Source: Liolophura sinensis
Lineage: Eukaryota; Mollusca; Polyplacophora; Chitonida; Chitonidae
Direction: 5' to 3'
Assembly (NCBI RefSeq): GCF_032854445.1
Contig: NC_088299.1
Location: 1,589,001-1,653,000 of the forward strand
DNA: 64,000 bases
Shown piece by piece: positions 1-12,808 of the stretch. The notes under the pieces are model-generated. The model saw nothing but the letters and a program-made list of their open reading frames with translations. It ran no database searches and was not told the DNA's origin. Made by a program: the position numbers and the translations under genes. Every line of letters begins with the position of its first letter. Within the stretch, counting starts at the first letter, position 1.

Positions 1-1415
1 GTAAATTAGGCATACAAGTTAATACTGAGATATTAAAAACCTGTTCATCAAAAGTTGATGAATTTCATGGCAAAAAAAATGTGATCAGAATGGCAATCTG
101 AGTAAAGATTTGAATATCAGTTTTGATACCATTCTTTGATAAACTATTCATAACCATTGTTGTCTTGTTGCCTTGAGTGGATTTCAGCTTTCTAACCATT
201 GTAAATATATCTTTATTCTTTAACTGATACATTTGTGCGCATTTTATTCTATCACTAGATACCCACTGTTACAGCTACTTGTACATGTAGGCCAAGCCCA
301 GGCTATGAAGGCTTGAAAGGTATAAAAAAAAAAAACACAGGCAACTTCTCATACCACGTCACCGATTGGGACCCTGCCAATGTAATATTTTTTTAATGGC
401 AGTTAAGATAAAGCAATTTGTCAGATGGTTGTAATGTGCAGCGCTGCATTATTAATAATGTGATCATGACGCTGTCATGACACTGCTCTTGAATTTTTAG
501 AAGGAAATGCGAAACCACCTGTTGGAATTGTTTTGTTTAGCTTTTGTACTTTATCTATCTTTGAAATGATTTGCGAAAACTTCACATTCCTTTTGTAAGC
601 TGTAACTCTAATGTATAATATCCTATAAAGTATGTACTGTCAATAGAGTTTGACATGGTATGGTATTGAACTTTTGCCCCTCCGTCTCATCTCAGGGTAT
701 GACAAGGATGGCTGTCAGAGGACCAGCAGACGAAGCCAAGGCTCACTTCCCAATCTGACATCAAGATGTTAGCATCACCATATTAATTGTCCTCGGGGTC
801 CTGTTCTCATGGGCTGAGCTAATGAATGTACATTGGACATACAATATAGCTGATTGGGGATAGTAAACAATCAGGGAGGGCTAAGAAATCAGGGTAAAGC
901 TGGTTGGGTTTTTTTTTTTTTTTTCAAATTTTCTTTTTTTTTTTTTTTGCAATATATTCATCATTTCAACGCAAGCAAACCTGAATTTGGCCATAGAACA
1001 AAGCTTCAAACCAGGACCTACCATTTTTATTGCCAAAGTTAACCTCAACTGAAGAATTTCCTTAATTGATAATTTACACATCCCAGAGGTACCAATTTGA
1101 CTTGTTTTTGTGCATGGCCAGATTTAGACTTAATGGTTAAGACCGCCTGTAAGATAGGTGTTGGTGGGCAGGTAGGTGGTGAAGTCAGGCTCCATGTGTC
1201 CAAGCAGAACTTACAGAGGTAAGATCAACTGTTTCTTGTGTTGAAATGTTGATGACATTGTATTACTGAAATGAACTCTCATGCACGGAATAAATTTTGG
1301 AATATAAAGAACTAATGAACTGTTTCGATTCTCTCATTTCTCTTCCCTGTTAACTTCCCATCGCTGATGAACCTGTTTGGTTTTCTACTCATTGCTGTTG
1401 TTTCCGACCTCTTAG
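1..1415 (+). other. RBM39 upstream intron sequence
   Basis: No coding match on either strand. Two poly-T tracts lie near 910-950. The RBM39 start codon is not here, so this is taken as the tail of a 5' intron. A weak promoter or 5' UTR role cannot be excluded. Confidence 0.5.
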
Positions 1416-1456
1416 GATGAAGGCAAAGCTGTTGGATCCTCCGACAAACACAAAAA
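1416..1456 (+). CDS. RBM39: RBM39 exon (RS region, first exon visible)
   Basis: Acceptor CTTAG precedes 1416 and donor GTAAGT follows 1456. Encodes DEGKAVGSSDKHKK, entering in phase 0 and leaving in phase 2. It joins in frame to the next basic exon. Short and poorly conserved, so support comes from phase and splice sites. Confidence 0.7.
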
Positions 1457-4400
1457 GTAAGTTGAATTAACTTTTTAACTTGATTTGTTAACGGTTATGG
1501 AGTTGCTGTCACCCTAAATCTGAGATCTGTTTCATTCCTTCCAGCTTAACTAACCTGGAACTTGGTCCTTCTGCTGTACCAATGCGATCGCTGTGAGTTC
1601 AAGTCCAGCTCATGTTGGCTTCCTCTCTGGCCGTGAGTGGAAAGGTCTGGCAGCAACCTGCGGATGGTCGTGGGTCTCTCCCGGGCTCTGCCGGGTTTCC
1701 TCCCACCATAATGCTGGCAGCCGTCGTATAAGTGAAATATTCTTGAGCACGGCGTAAAACACCAATCAAGAAGGATCAAGAATGGTCCTTCCGCATGTGC
1801 AGTCCTCAACATGTGAAAGCTGTACGCTACAAAAGCATGCTTCCTTTAATCCTTCAGTAATTCTTACGTCATATCACCTAGTGATTCGTGAATAATAAAG
1901 ACCGTAGTGTCAAAATTAACACAAATGTAACACAAAGCTTTGCTAACCGCCATTTTCAATTTGAGTGGGACGCACTCGGCATTGTGCGGTTACCTGTATG
2001 TTGTGAAAAAAGATGGTCTTTTGCTTGGGAAGAGCAGCTGAGTCAACTCCAGCAAAGGAGTCACATGATTTGAAAATTGCGGCTTGTGAAATTGTGATGC
2101 TGTCCGAGTGGCTGTGTAGGTTACATTTGTGTTATTTGCGATGAGGTATTATTGATATTTCAGACAAATTAAAAAGTGGAGATTGTCTTGTGGATCTAAT
2201 TTTGTAGTTTAAAAAATGTGAAGTGTGTTGCTAAATGTTACAGAGTGTTATTTTTTTTTTTGTAGGAAGAAGCGAAGCCGCAGCAAAGACAGGGATCGTA
2301 AGAGGTAAGCTTTTTAATGGATCATGAAATAAATGTGAAAGGTGTAAACAAGCGGCAAACCCAGAAGAGGCACCATTTTACTTTTTACATGTTGCAAGAT
2401 TCTGACTTGAAAAATTCTTTTTTACGACATATACCACATAACAAATATTATCAGGCTTATGCCCTCAAGTCTTGTTTTGATATTTTTGGAGAATCTTCGA
2501 GGACAAAAAGTCAATTCTGTGGAGAGAGTTGTGATAACAAAGAGGTGAAAATGGTAATATCTATACCTCAGTACTATTATTCTTGTTGAGAAACTGTACA
2601 TGAGGATCTAAAGCAACCCTAAGTGAAAAGACAGAAAAAATTATATTGAATTGTTCTATGGAAGTCTTGTAGGTTAAATACCTGTCTAAAGTAGATTTAC
2701 TGGAAAGCTTTGATCGTGGTATTACATGGTAGGAGACATCTGTGACACTGTGTGACTATGTAAATATGTTTTCTAGGAGCAGGAGTAGGAGCCGAGAACG
2801 GAGCCGTCGGGAAAAATCACGTCGAAGTCGAAGCCGTGATCGCCGAGACAAAAAACGCAGTCCTCCACGGAGGCGCAGCCGTAGTCGAGACCGTGATTCT
2901 CACAAACGCAAAAGCCGGAGCAAGTCGCCAATCTACCGATTTGGTAGGCCTCCACGGGACAGGAGGGGTAACAGGAGTAGGAGCAGAAGTCCTTTGAGAA
3001 AGTGAGTTATTTGAAAACGTTTATGAAATGAAATTTTCATTTGTTCTGGACGTCACCTCCATGATTGCTGACCTTAAATCTGTCAAATGTGAAGCTTGAC
3101 CCGAAGTTTCCAGATTTTCCTTAGTGCGTGTTGATAATTAAGAAAGTACAAGTGTTCAGTAATGACAGTAACTGGTGCTCATGTCTTCTAGCAATATGGT
3201 GTGCAAGTCAGTTCATTGCACATACGAAAGTTAGTCATTTACTTGCCAAAGGTTGGTGGTTTATGCAGGGAACTCTGGTTTCCTCCGCCCATAAAACTGA
3301 CCACCATCATGTAAGTGAAAAATTCTTAATCAAATATATAATAATATTTCCATTTAATTATTGGTTTGAAGGGAGCCATTACCTGAGCTTACACCAGAAG
3401 AGAGAGATGCCAGAACAGTATTTTGTATGCAGTTGTCAAACAGAATTCGCCCAAGGGATTTGGAGGAATTTTTTTCTTCAGTTGGAAAGGTGAGGCAGGA
3501 GTGTTCAGGGTGGTAGCCTTACAGCCTGTTCTCAGTCATGATTATCAGCTCTTTGTTTGGAACGCTTTGCCTTTTGCAGATCTTGTAACGTCTTCAATTG
3601 AAGTTGTTATTCATCACACAAGCAGTTCGTGCATGCAATGAAAAAGAGACCTAAGGAGGAGAAGCCTACCCTTTTAAGCGAGTTAGAAAGCCATAGTTCG
3701 TTAGTGCCCACTCTGTGGTAACCGTGGCTTTTCATCTTGTGTGTCACTCACCCACGTTAAGATTTTTAACGCCATGCAAAGTACATGTAACATTTACTTG
3801 TGGCATGGAACTTTTGCATGCTTCATGCAGTTCCTCTCTGACATCAAAATATATTATTTTAAACAGGTCATATTTGAGATCAGTGGTGTTCACTAATATT
3901 GGAAAAGCTTACATCAGTACTATTGCATTAGTTACTTTGCTATGGCAAAAGTTTTTTCGACTATTGCAATAGTAAATTAACTTTTGCGATATGTAAAACC
4001 TTTTTTGCTTTCTGACTCTAACTCAGTGTACTGTGACTTTTGACAGGTGCGAGATGTTCGGCTTATCACAGACAATAAGACCAGGCGCTCGAAGGGCATT
4101 TCCTATGTGGAATTTGAGGATACAGAGTCCGTTCCTTTGGCTCTGGGGCTGGCTGGACAAAAACTACTTGGAGTCCCCATCATTGTCCAGCCATCACAAG
4201 CAGAGAAGAATCGATTGGCTAATGCTGCCAACAACCTCCAAAAGGGCAACTCAGGCCCCATGAGGCTGTATGTGGGCTCTCTACATTTTAACATCACAGA
4301 GGAAATGTTGAGAGCAATTTTTGAGCCGTTTGGAAAGGTTAGATTTTAAGATCTAAATGATATCCATTAACTACACTATGCATGAGAAGATTGAGATAAT

Positions 4401-7400
4401 GTGCCAATAGCAAGAAGTTTGCAGTATGGCGCTAATGTGATTCTTGCTGACGTATGTTGGCATAGTTTCCTATGAAGGCCCGGATATTTAAGGTCATTAG
4501 GTTGGCTGCAGCCTTGGGTAAGGCTGTTTTGTACCATAAGCATTTTGGTTAACAGTCTTAATAAACTTGACTGCTGTTTTGTAAATCAAATAATTTCATA
4601 CAACATTGAACACGAATTAAATAAAATGAATCATCATACTGTGTACTTAGTGTAGTAGTTCAGTTAAAAAAATCAGTTTCATTTCAGTTGATCAGTAGTG
4701 TAAAATGGCATCTCTTATTTTCAGGTGGATGATATCAAGCTTATCAGAGATCATGAAACATCACGCTCCCAGGGTTACGGTTTTATTACAGTAAGTGGTG
4801 TACTGGATATTCTGGTCTGACATTTCATAGTATGAGACAAGACTAGAAAGCTGTAAACACAGTGCTTCCATTGCCCACTGGCATTGCCCCCCCCCCCCCT
4901 CCCCCAATTTAGAGGCAAATAAATCTTATGTTACTTTTTTTCTTTCATCCAGACATTACCTTACATTCCTGATCAACAGAACTCACAGAATCTGGTAAAA
5001 TGACTGAAAAAAGGCCGAATTCCGGAGTTCCATTTGCTCTGCTTGGTTTATGTAAAGTGCAGATTTCTTTCATTCCCCACAATTTCAAGGTTATGTTTCA
5101 AGCATTTTTTCAATCTAAGTCTTGTAACGTTTCATTCTTCATAGTTTGGTGATGCTGAAGAGGCAAAGAAAGCTTTGGAGCAGTTGAATGGGTTTGAAGT
5201 GGCTGGACGTCCAATGAAGGTGAACCATGTGACAGAGAGGACAGCAGAGAGCCAGGGGAACTCACTGCTGGACAGTGATGAAATGGACAGAGCTGGCATT
5301 GACCTAGGGGCTACTGGCAGGCTCCAGCTAATGGCCAAACTGGCAGAAGGTAAGCAAAAACAGTCACAACCTCCGTGATGGAGTATTCAGGGTTTCTTTT
5401 GCAAGTTAACCGATCAGTTATGCCATTATCAACAAAAGAGTTTGAACTTGAATCCAGCATATTATCTTTGTTTCAAGGGGCCTGCGTGACTGGTTATTGT
5501 GATAGCGCAGTAAAGTGACTAGGAAGCTTCCCAACACTGTGGTCGCTATGAGATGAAGTGCCAAATCTTTATATAGCAGGGAATGTGGCCATTATTTCTT
5601 CAGTGCATGTGCTACTCCCTATGTTCAGTGGCTCCACTAGCAGAGTTTTGCATTGAAATCTTAAACAGTGGCATGATGACTGGAATCAGTATGAATAAAC
5701 TTAGATAGTTACGGCATCATGACAAGAACAGAGAGTTTTAAAAATTTTCAAAGAGCATCTAAGTGCTTTAGAATTCCTTAATTTGTAAGTGGTCAACTGT
5801 AACCAAAACTGTCACTGACATAAAGTTTCGCACGCAAGTTACCGTCTACTTTAGCATGATCTGAGTTTGCGGCAAGATGACAGCAGAGTGATTAGCCCCC
5901 GCCCTCTCAATTCCCTGCTTGGTACTTGGCAGCTCTGGTTGCTAATCTTCGTCGCATGGGGTCAAGTCTCCTGGCTAGTAGGCCTACATGTACATCTCTA
6001 ATTATACCCTGAAATGAAATCAAAGAAAGTAAAAGGACAGGCGATGTCTAGTACAAACCTTTAAATTCCAAACACTGAAAGCATAACCATGCCAAACAAG
6101 GAATGTACATGCACAACGTACACTGCAGACAAATGGATTATGTGGATTAGGCTTTCGTAGAAGTCATCGCACACCATTATCTGATGAACGGTTGTCTGCA
6201 GGGAGCCCTCATTATTCAATGACTAGGCTATGTGTATAAATGTATTTGAGCTAAAAACGAATTTCACTGAGAAATATATAGTCAGCTTCCCATGTACATG
6301 TAATTCCAATTTAGTATGAAAAGTCAACATGCACATTTTGTTGCCTAAAGTCTGAGCTGTCTTCCTATTGCAGAAGCGTTCGTTTTCCCACGATTTACTT
6401 TTAACCCTTTTTGCAAGCACTGTGCGAGTCCGTCATGTTGGGAGACAGAATTTGTTTGATTTGTTATCACATTTGGAGTTCCCACAACACCGTCACTGGC
6501 TTTGTAAACGGAATCTTTCATGATTTCGTGTGTACAGTTTTGCGCAGACATAATATACGTGTTGCCAGTGACAGATTCATTGCTTTGCCTTTCGCTAGCA
6601 AAATCAGGTGATCGATGGGTAGACATGTGGAAATTATTGATTAAATATTAAGTAAATGAAGTATTCATGTTTAGGAAATATTGGCGGAAGTTCACTGCCT
6701 TTCAAATTACGCTAGAATGAACATTCACACCAGTGTAGATGTCGCTTTGATCGCAATTTGATATCGTCATTTCGTGTGCTGGCAGGCCTAGTTTGCAAGT
6801 ATGGATTCGGGATGTGCCAAGTTCTGCTACAGCTTTGTATACTTAGAGCCCTGCAGTTTGAAAACAGATATTTGACATGACGCTCCACATGCATAAAGGT
6901 ACTGGGTTGTCATGCTTAATCTCCACAGAGTTTTCTCACAAGTTCCCATTTATCATAAAATAACGATAATGAAACAATAAACCTGTTGCGAAGTGCATGT
7001 ACCATATAGATGTCGCATATACTATAGTTATTATTATTAAAACTGAGGAAAACATGAACTGTTGGTGGTAAAAGCATAGACTAACTGCTCAGTGAAACGT
7101 GAGCTTGTTTATTACTCTTGAACTGTCAGGATAATCCCCTGACCACCCCTGATGCTCTCCCACAGTCAGTAACAACCCCAACCAGTGCAGTGAATCCTGG
7201 GATACATTTTCCGAGTCCCAGGGCAAAACTTAGGTCTTTTTTTCCATAGGTCTAGTGAGTGTGTTTGGGGAAGTCCATTGTGATGAGCCTAAGAGCAGGA
7301 GTATATGGTTAATACATCTTTGTCATTTAAGTGAAATTAGTTTTAAGTGAAAGCCCACTTTTCATGTTGGTTTTTTTTTTGCAGGTACAGGCTTCCAGAT

Positions 7401-9805
7401 TCCACAGTATGCAGCCAGTGCTTTAAGTATGAACTCTAGTGGGGGACAGACTCTGACCTTGGAGCCCCAGCCCCTGTGGCTCCCCCTGTCACACAAACAC
7501 CAGCTCCAGCCCAGGCCCAGAATGCTACAGCTCCACCCATTGCCACTCAGTGTTTTATGTTTTCCAACATGTTTGACCCTACCTCGTAAGTTTTCCTCGT
7601 CTCGTGTGAGTGAGTGCTTGGGGCTTAATGTTGTTCTCAACTTCTGTGAGATTGGTGATGATTTGTTGTAATACAACAGCTTTAGTGTCATAGTTGTAGC
7701 TATTGCAGGCCAGGTTTTTTGTTATTTTTGTGAGTTTCCAGGGATGGGAATTTTCTGCCGATAGTTAATTTCAGCTGATTTTAAAGGAAATCAGGATTAT
7801 CTAATCTTCGACCAGTATTGCTAAGACTAATCATTTTACTAGTGCTGGTCACTCAATAGAAGAAATTTTAGCTGGAAATTCAAATTTAATGGAAATCAGA
7901 ATTTTTTCCAGGAGTCTGGACCAAATCCAATTGTTTTTTCTGATGAGGGTCAGATATTGAAGAAATTTCACTTGATTTTGAGGGAAAAGTTTAGAGGCAG
8001 GGATGGATACAGGGTCTCATTGTGTTCACCAGGAATAGTCAAATGGGCCACAATTTGAAAAAAATTAAATGATTTCTTAGATGTATTATTAAATTTGTAC
8101 TTAAGATGTCACTGATACATTAATTTCATAGCAAGGATTGAGAAAGTTTTAAACTATTTTGAAGCTTTTAGAAATCATTCATGTGGGCGCATGTTATTGA
8201 TAAATACTTGTACTTAAATTTATATTGTTCCAGTTCAAGAATTTGTAGGACTAACTCCCTGCTAGACATTTATATTATGTATAGAAATAGATTAAAATGG
8301 CTGAAATTGCCTTTCCAAGAATACACAAAATCTGTGGCCTCCAGGTCCTTGGTTATTTTGGTGCATTTTACCACTCTGCAGTTGGTGAAAATGTTTCCAA
8401 AAATTCAAATAATGACTCCACAAAATTTCTGGATCCAATCAGAAGAATCATGAAAGTGACATATTGTATGAGTACTTTTGATATGTTGAAGATTTAATCG
8501 TGTATATATAGTAATTCTCTGAACATGCTTGATTATGCCTGAATAGTATCATTAACAAAAGCTCAGTTGGAGGGCGTTGATACTCAGTCTTTGATTGTAA
8601 GCTGATCTGATTTTGTCTTTGTAGTGAAACCAACCCGAATTGGGATCAAGAAATACGCGATGATGTGATAGAAGAGTGCAACAAACACGGAGGGGTTCTT
8701 CACATCTACGTAGACAAGGCTTCACCGCAGGGAAATGTTTATGTCAAATGTCCAAGTATTGCTGCAGCTGTTGCTTCTGTCAATGCTCTCCATGGCAGGT
8801 ATTTTGCAGGTGAGTTCAGCTGGTCACTGAAAGGTCAGTTCTTCTTCAGTGGTTGTTTATTATTGTTTTTTTTTCATCTGGGGTTGGAAAAATCATTATG
8901 GAGGCAAGCCGTACCAATTCAATGTCAGTATTCTCTGTTGTAGATATTGTGCTGACACATGCTGTATCTTCTTTGTAATTCCGCTTGCTAATTCAGACAC
9001 CCGAAAGTAAGCAAGAAACATTCCACAAGTGTAGGGGTCTTTCTGTCCAGCCACATTGTGGTAACAATGTACTGTGAAAAACATAGGAAAATGAACATTT
9101 CGACAAATATTGTGTTGGGATTTTATGAACTGTTACATGCATTGTCATTAGACAAACAATGGGTGGGAATATTAATAAAAGTGACAGCTACCTAAGAAAG
9201 GCTTAAAAGTTCTGATGGCCTTTCAGTGCATTAGTAGGTAAAAACACTCTGGGTGCATTGACCTCACTTCGTGACATTTATTCTCTGTATTGAGGTGTTC
9301 TGACAATACATTAAGGAAATAAGCCTTTTCACAAAACATGTCTGGGGGCTGTTTCTCAAAGGGGTCGTAACATTACGCAGGTCCTAAATACCAGGGCAGC
9401 ATATGCCGTCCAGTATGCGACGTCATGGTGATTAGGACGGTGTAACATTACAACCTCTTTGAGACCACAGCCCCCTGGAATCTTCCCTCGAGTCTTGAAG
9501 GCTCACTGAGGGGTAATAGAGTGTTGGCAACACTACCAGTAGTCAGCACACCAACTGAACTCTCTAGCAAGGATCAAGTTTGCTAAACCTGTGTCTGGAA
9601 TTGTAGAAGGTACGGTACTAGTTCGTGTTTCAGCAATAAAAACCTGTTCTTAATTTATTTAAATGTTGATCACATTTTCTTTTGCTTTGTTTCAGGTAAA
9701 GTGATAACAGCTGCTTACGTTCCACTTCCGAACTACCATGGTTTATTCCAGACGCAATTCGAGCAACCAGCTTCTGGTCCCATCAACACAACTACTTCAA
9801 TGTAG
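1416..9805 (+). CDS. RBM39: RBM39 (CAPER-alpha) splicing factor gene, 5'-partial, ten exons
   Basis: Nuclear SR-like RNA-binding splicing factor that acts with U2AF/SF3B1 at 3' splice sites; vertebrate CAPER also coactivates transcription (family knowledge). Ten exons join in phase: 1416-1456, 2266-2304, 2777-3001, 3372-3489, 4047-4337, 4725-4790, 5145-5349, 7385-7585, 8625-8809, 9696-9805. Counting from the first residue seen: RS-rich region 14-100; RRM1 about 117-192 (VFCMQL, KGISYVEF); RRM2 about 214-290 (LYVGSLHF, QGYGFITF); linker with LDSDEMDRAGIDLGATGRL; C-terminal UHM-type RRM (GNVYVKC and the R-x-F signature as RYF). Order and wording match animal RBM39 closely. The start-codon exon is not in the window. 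The linker and last exon carry apparent one-base indels (see findings). It converges on the TEP gene downstream. Identity is very sure; the exact C-terminus is not. Confidence 0.93.
1578..1770 (+). mobile_element. tRNA-derived SINE family A, 5'-truncated
   Basis: Starts inside the tRNA-like head (B box GAGTTCAAGTCC), then the body AACCTGCGGATGGTCGTGG and the tail GGCGTAAAACACCAATCAA. It lies in an RBM39 intron. Confidence 0.8.
2266..2304 (+). CDS. RBM39: RBM39 exon (KKRSRSKDRDRKR)
   Basis: Poly-T tract plus TGTAG acceptor, and AGAG/GTAAGC donor. It encodes a basic Arg-Ser stretch that links in phase to the exons on both sides. Confidence 0.8.
2777..3001 (+). CDS. RBM39: RBM39 main RS-domain exon
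   Basis: A 75-codon Arg/Ser-rich exon with RSRSRE, KSRRSRSRDRR and SRSKSPIYRF blocks. Preceded by TTTTCTAG and followed by GTGAGT. This is the phosphorylatable RS domain used for nuclear-speckle targeting in the family. Confidence 0.92.
3372..3489 (+). CDS. RBM39: RBM39 exon, start of RRM1
   Basis: Encodes ELTPEERDARTVFCMQL and RIRPRDLEEFFSSVGK, the linker and the first strand and helix of RRM1. It is nearly identical to vertebrate RBM39. The one-base phase remainder fits the previous exon. Confidence 0.95.
4047..4337 (+). CDS. RBM39: RBM39 exon, end of RRM1 and start of RRM2
   Basis: 97 codons. Holds RNP1 of RRM1 (KGISYVEF), the conserved VPIIVQPSQAEKNR linker, and RNP2 of RRM2 (LYVGSLHF). 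Donor is GTTAGA, a weak but usable site. Confidence 0.96.
4725..4790 (+). CDS. RBM39: RBM39 exon, RRM2 middle
   Basis: 22 codons ending GYGFIT, the RNP1 strand of RRM2. TTTTCAG acceptor and GTAAGT donor; phase 0 at both ends. Confidence 0.94.
5145..5349 (+). CDS. RBM39: RBM39 exon, RRM2 end and linker
   Basis: Encodes AKKALEQLNGFEVAGRPMKV (end of RRM2), then HVTERT, LDSDEMDRAGIDLGATGR and LQLMAKLAEG, all hallmark RBM39 segments. Ends in phase 1 at GTAAGC. Confidence 0.96.
5350..7384 (+). other. RBM39 2.0-kb intron between RRM2 and linker exons
   Basis: The longest intron of this gene in the window. I see no conserved exon in it; the short open frames have no family resemblance. Confidence 0.6.
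7385..7585 (+). CDS. RBM39: RBM39 linker exon with an apparent one-base deletion
   Basis: It begins in frame (GTGFQIPQYAASALSMNSS), but the conserved ending IATQCFMFSNMFDPTS is in the +1 frame. The exon is 201 nt. The flanking exons require a length of 1 mod 3, so one base is missing (or two extra), most simply in the five-G run at 7441-7445. Between them lies an Ala/Pro/Gln-rich linker in the restored frame. Confidence 0.88.
8625..8809 (+). CDS. RBM39: RBM39 exon, C-terminal UHM-type RRM
   Basis: Encodes NWDQEIRDDVIEECNKHGG, HIYVDK, GNVYVKCPSIAAA and LHGRYFAG. The RYF at 8797-8805 is the R-x-F motif that U2AF-homology motifs use to bind tryptophan ligands (ULMs, as in SF3B1). Confidence 0.96.
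9696..9805 (+). CDS. RBM39: RBM39 last coding exon, frame disturbed
   Basis: Starts GKVITAAYVPLPNYHGLF, the standard end of the UHM. As written it stops at 9803-9805. The conserved terminal words FPDAIRAT and QLLVPS occur just after in the other two frames. This implies two further one-base losses, at C runs 9748-9749 and 9767-9768. The true stop is therefore uncertain. Confidence 0.8.
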
Positions 9806-10616
9806 GGTTGCCTGGCGGAGTTGTTGCCCCTGGGATGGTGCGGTAGTCCAGGCCAGCTACACCCTGACAGGGTGTACACAAACATTCACAATACAAACAC
9901 TGATCATAATCACTGTGCTGTCAGTGTGTTCTCCTTCAGGTGATCGAAAACACCGGAAGTTGTCATCTTCTGAAGTGCTTCACAACTGATAAGTGATGGG
10001 AGAAAGACATCTCCAGAAATGTTGTCAAAAGTCACAACCCTCAGAACTTTTTAAGTTGTCCTACGATTTGAACTAACAGAGTGTATCACTGTGAAAGAAA
10101 TGCCACGAAGCGCTGTTTTACGTCTAGAGGCCATAAGGTTGCCTCGTGAAGATCTTATTTCATCAACTGCAGATGTCATGTTATCTTTAAGTGGTTTTTG
10201 CAACTTACACTGTCAAGTCAAGACAAGTTTTAGCAGAGTAAATGATAAAGACCTATGGTATTTTCATTTGTCCAGCAATGAGGTAGATGAGGTACTGTTT
10301 TGGATGTGCAGTTTCTTATATCGATAGTTTTCTTAAGCAGTGAGCATTACAACTGTTCAAGTAGAAACACAGTTGATCATGCCCTGGTCTCGTACTTCAG
10401 ACTGGAGCCAGACAAAACCAGTGTACATTGCCTGGATTTTTAGGTTTTTTATCTCCTAGGTTTATCTGTTATCCCTTGTCAGCATCAAGTTTATTGTTGT
10501 AACTTACACAACTGTGTGTCATTTGTCTCTCAGCATGGTTGAATACAAGTACATGTACATTTTAACTTGCAAATCATTGTCACACTAAGTGTCTGTCCTA
10601 TCAGAAATAGGTTCTT

Positions 10617-10622
10617 AATAAA
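10617..10622 (+). terminator. candidate polyadenylation signal of RBM39
   Basis: AATAAA about 0.8 kb after the stop codon, in non-coding sequence. A second AATAAA lies at 10843-10848. Either could end the transcript; this is inference from motif and distance only. Confidence 0.4.
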
Positions 10623-11229
10623 AAAAATGTTTGAATGTGAAAGAGAGGCAAGATATTTCAACGGGAAATGTTGATATTTTAGTTTTTGCATCATACTCAC
10701 CAGAAATGTTTCAACATTGAAGGTGGGGTTATACCGTTAAAATTGATAATAAATTCCATTGGCTTAATCACAGGACTTAAGTTTTCTGTTACAGTCTTGC
10801 AGACTACAATTTTCAGTATCCAACTTCTAGAAAATTAATTAAAATAAAGGAGCCAAGGGAGGAATGCTGGGGTTGAGGCTGATATTTCCGGCTTACGTGA
10901 CATTACTGATTAATTGAATGGTGTCTTTATGCATTGGGACATCAACCACTTAGAAAGTGAACATTCTTACTAGCCGTCATATTAAATGTAGATATATAGT
11001 GTGCACTTGAAAATGTGCCAAATATAGTAAATCAGCCGTTTCAGATTCCTGTACTTATTGAAATAGTTGAATGATTTTAGACAAAAAGAGGCACATAGCC
11101 CTTTGAACGAAGAAAATTTCAGCTATAACAGTTTTCTATTGCGTAACCTCCAAATGAGGAAAACTGCACTTTTTCGCACATTTATTGCACTTAGCGACAG
11201 CTCGGGGAAAGATAACTGGATTCATGATC

Positions 11230-11447
11230 GGGGGCTCGGTTAGCGTGCTAGCGCAGCGTAATGACTCGGGAGCAACACACCAATGCGGTCGCTGTGAGTT
11301 AGTCGGGCTCATGCTGGCTTCCTCTACGGCTATAAGTGGAAAGGTCTGCCAGCAACCTGCGGATGGGCGTGGGTGTCCCCCGGAAAGTCGTATAAGAGAA
11401 ATATTCTTGAGTATGGCATAAAACACCAATCAAATCAAATAAATAAA
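11230..11447 (+). mobile_element. SINE family A copy with internal deletion
   Basis: Flanked by 13-bp duplications TGGATTCATGATC (11217-11229) and TGGATTCATAATC (11448-11460), one mismatch. Ends in CAAATCAAATAAATAAA. Confidence 0.85.
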
Positions 11448-12228
11448 TGGATTCATAATCAGCACGTCGAGCTACATCAGGTAGTATGCATCAAATAGTC
11501 AAAACCAAAAATGTTTTGGTTAATCAACAAAGTTGGTAATCAGTCCATTTGTACAGTTTTTCTAAAAAAGTTTTTTGCAAATGTAATTTACTCGAATGTG
11601 CTCTATCGGCATGTTAAATATCAGCTCGGTTGCATTAGCTGTTCTTGAGCAAGACATCCAAACGCCTTCTAGCAATATGGCTGCAAAGGTAGATAACAAG
11701 TGTATTGATATTGAAGGCTGTCCCTCCCATGTCTGTATGATCATTTGCAAAGGATATACCTTTGTGTTGGTTTCTGTGGCATGGTTTTCCGAGAAATGGC
11801 CTGATTTGTCTGCTGGAGGCTGAACTACATCTAACTGCAGCGTATATATTTTATCTGAAATTACATTGTAGCATGACTTAATCAGCAAGCGGCAAATTTC
11901 TGCAGTTTTCAGCCTATTTGAATAGATTTTTCAGGCTTTAAGGCCCCAGTATTTGTGCTCATGCATATGAAGGCATTTGGATATGCGATCTGGAGAAGTT
12001 TTTTTTCAAAGGATTTCAATATATCTCCAATATGATGGCGAAGTAGGTTAACAGGGCGTTTAAGTTTTATGTACCAGTGCGTAGCCCTGGTAATTAACAA
12101 TGCATGTGAACAAGAATTGTGAAATGCAGTTTCCAGAAAAATGACCAAATGCAAATTGCACACAGGCTATAGGAAGGACAAAGGGCTTACCAGCTTTCAG
12201 TTTTGAAGCCTAATAATCTATTTAAGTG

Positions 12229-12360
12229 TTGCTGCGGATGGTCGTGGTTTTCCCTCGGGCTGTTCCTGGTTTTCACCCACCATAATGCTGGCTGCCGTCG
12301 TATAAGTGAAATATTCTTGAGCACGGCGTAAAACACCAATCAAAAAAATAAAAAAATAAA
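12229..12360 (+). mobile_element. SINE family A copy, 5'-truncated
   Basis: Flanked by TATTTAAGTG at 12219-12228 and 12361-12370. Truncation plus target duplication shows insertion by LINE-type reverse transcription. Confidence 0.85.
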
Positions 12361-12808
12361 TATTTAAGTGCGACGAAGTAAAATGTGAACAAGCAGGTAT
12401 GAACAAATCTGTACTTCACTCACGCTGTATGTGCGGCCTTGATGGCATAGTGGTCCACGACGCTTCTGTCACCGTTTGCCCAGTCTAAGGTTCGTTGAAG
12501 ACCACTTGTATGTGATGCCTTGTCTTGAATATCTTTAAAATTGATAAATTTCAATTATGTCACTGTTCCTCGTGTTTATATATATGAACAATTTCAATAT
12601 GAAGAATATGTGGCATGGTCGCCTTTAAAAATAGGCAAACTTGAACGATGCATAATAATCTTGAGTATTGCTGAATCACCAATCAAATAAAATTGAAACA
12701 GATCGTGTTTTGCGAGATGGGTGAAGCAAATCAGTAACACTGGCCTGACAGCTATGCTTTGTTACAGAACTGTGATGACATCTTGCAGAAGGTGATCAGA
12801 ATGATATG

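Larger units (their letters stand above)
10849..12808. other. intergenic stretch between converging genes
   Basis: Contains two SINE copies (11230-11447, 12229-12360). Apart from these I see no coding or RNA gene. Confidence 0.5.

Noticed and set aside
7125-7260. Possible extra RBM39 linker exon (after a CAG at 7130)
   Set aside because: The frame does not connect with the exons on either side and there is no similarity to the known linker.
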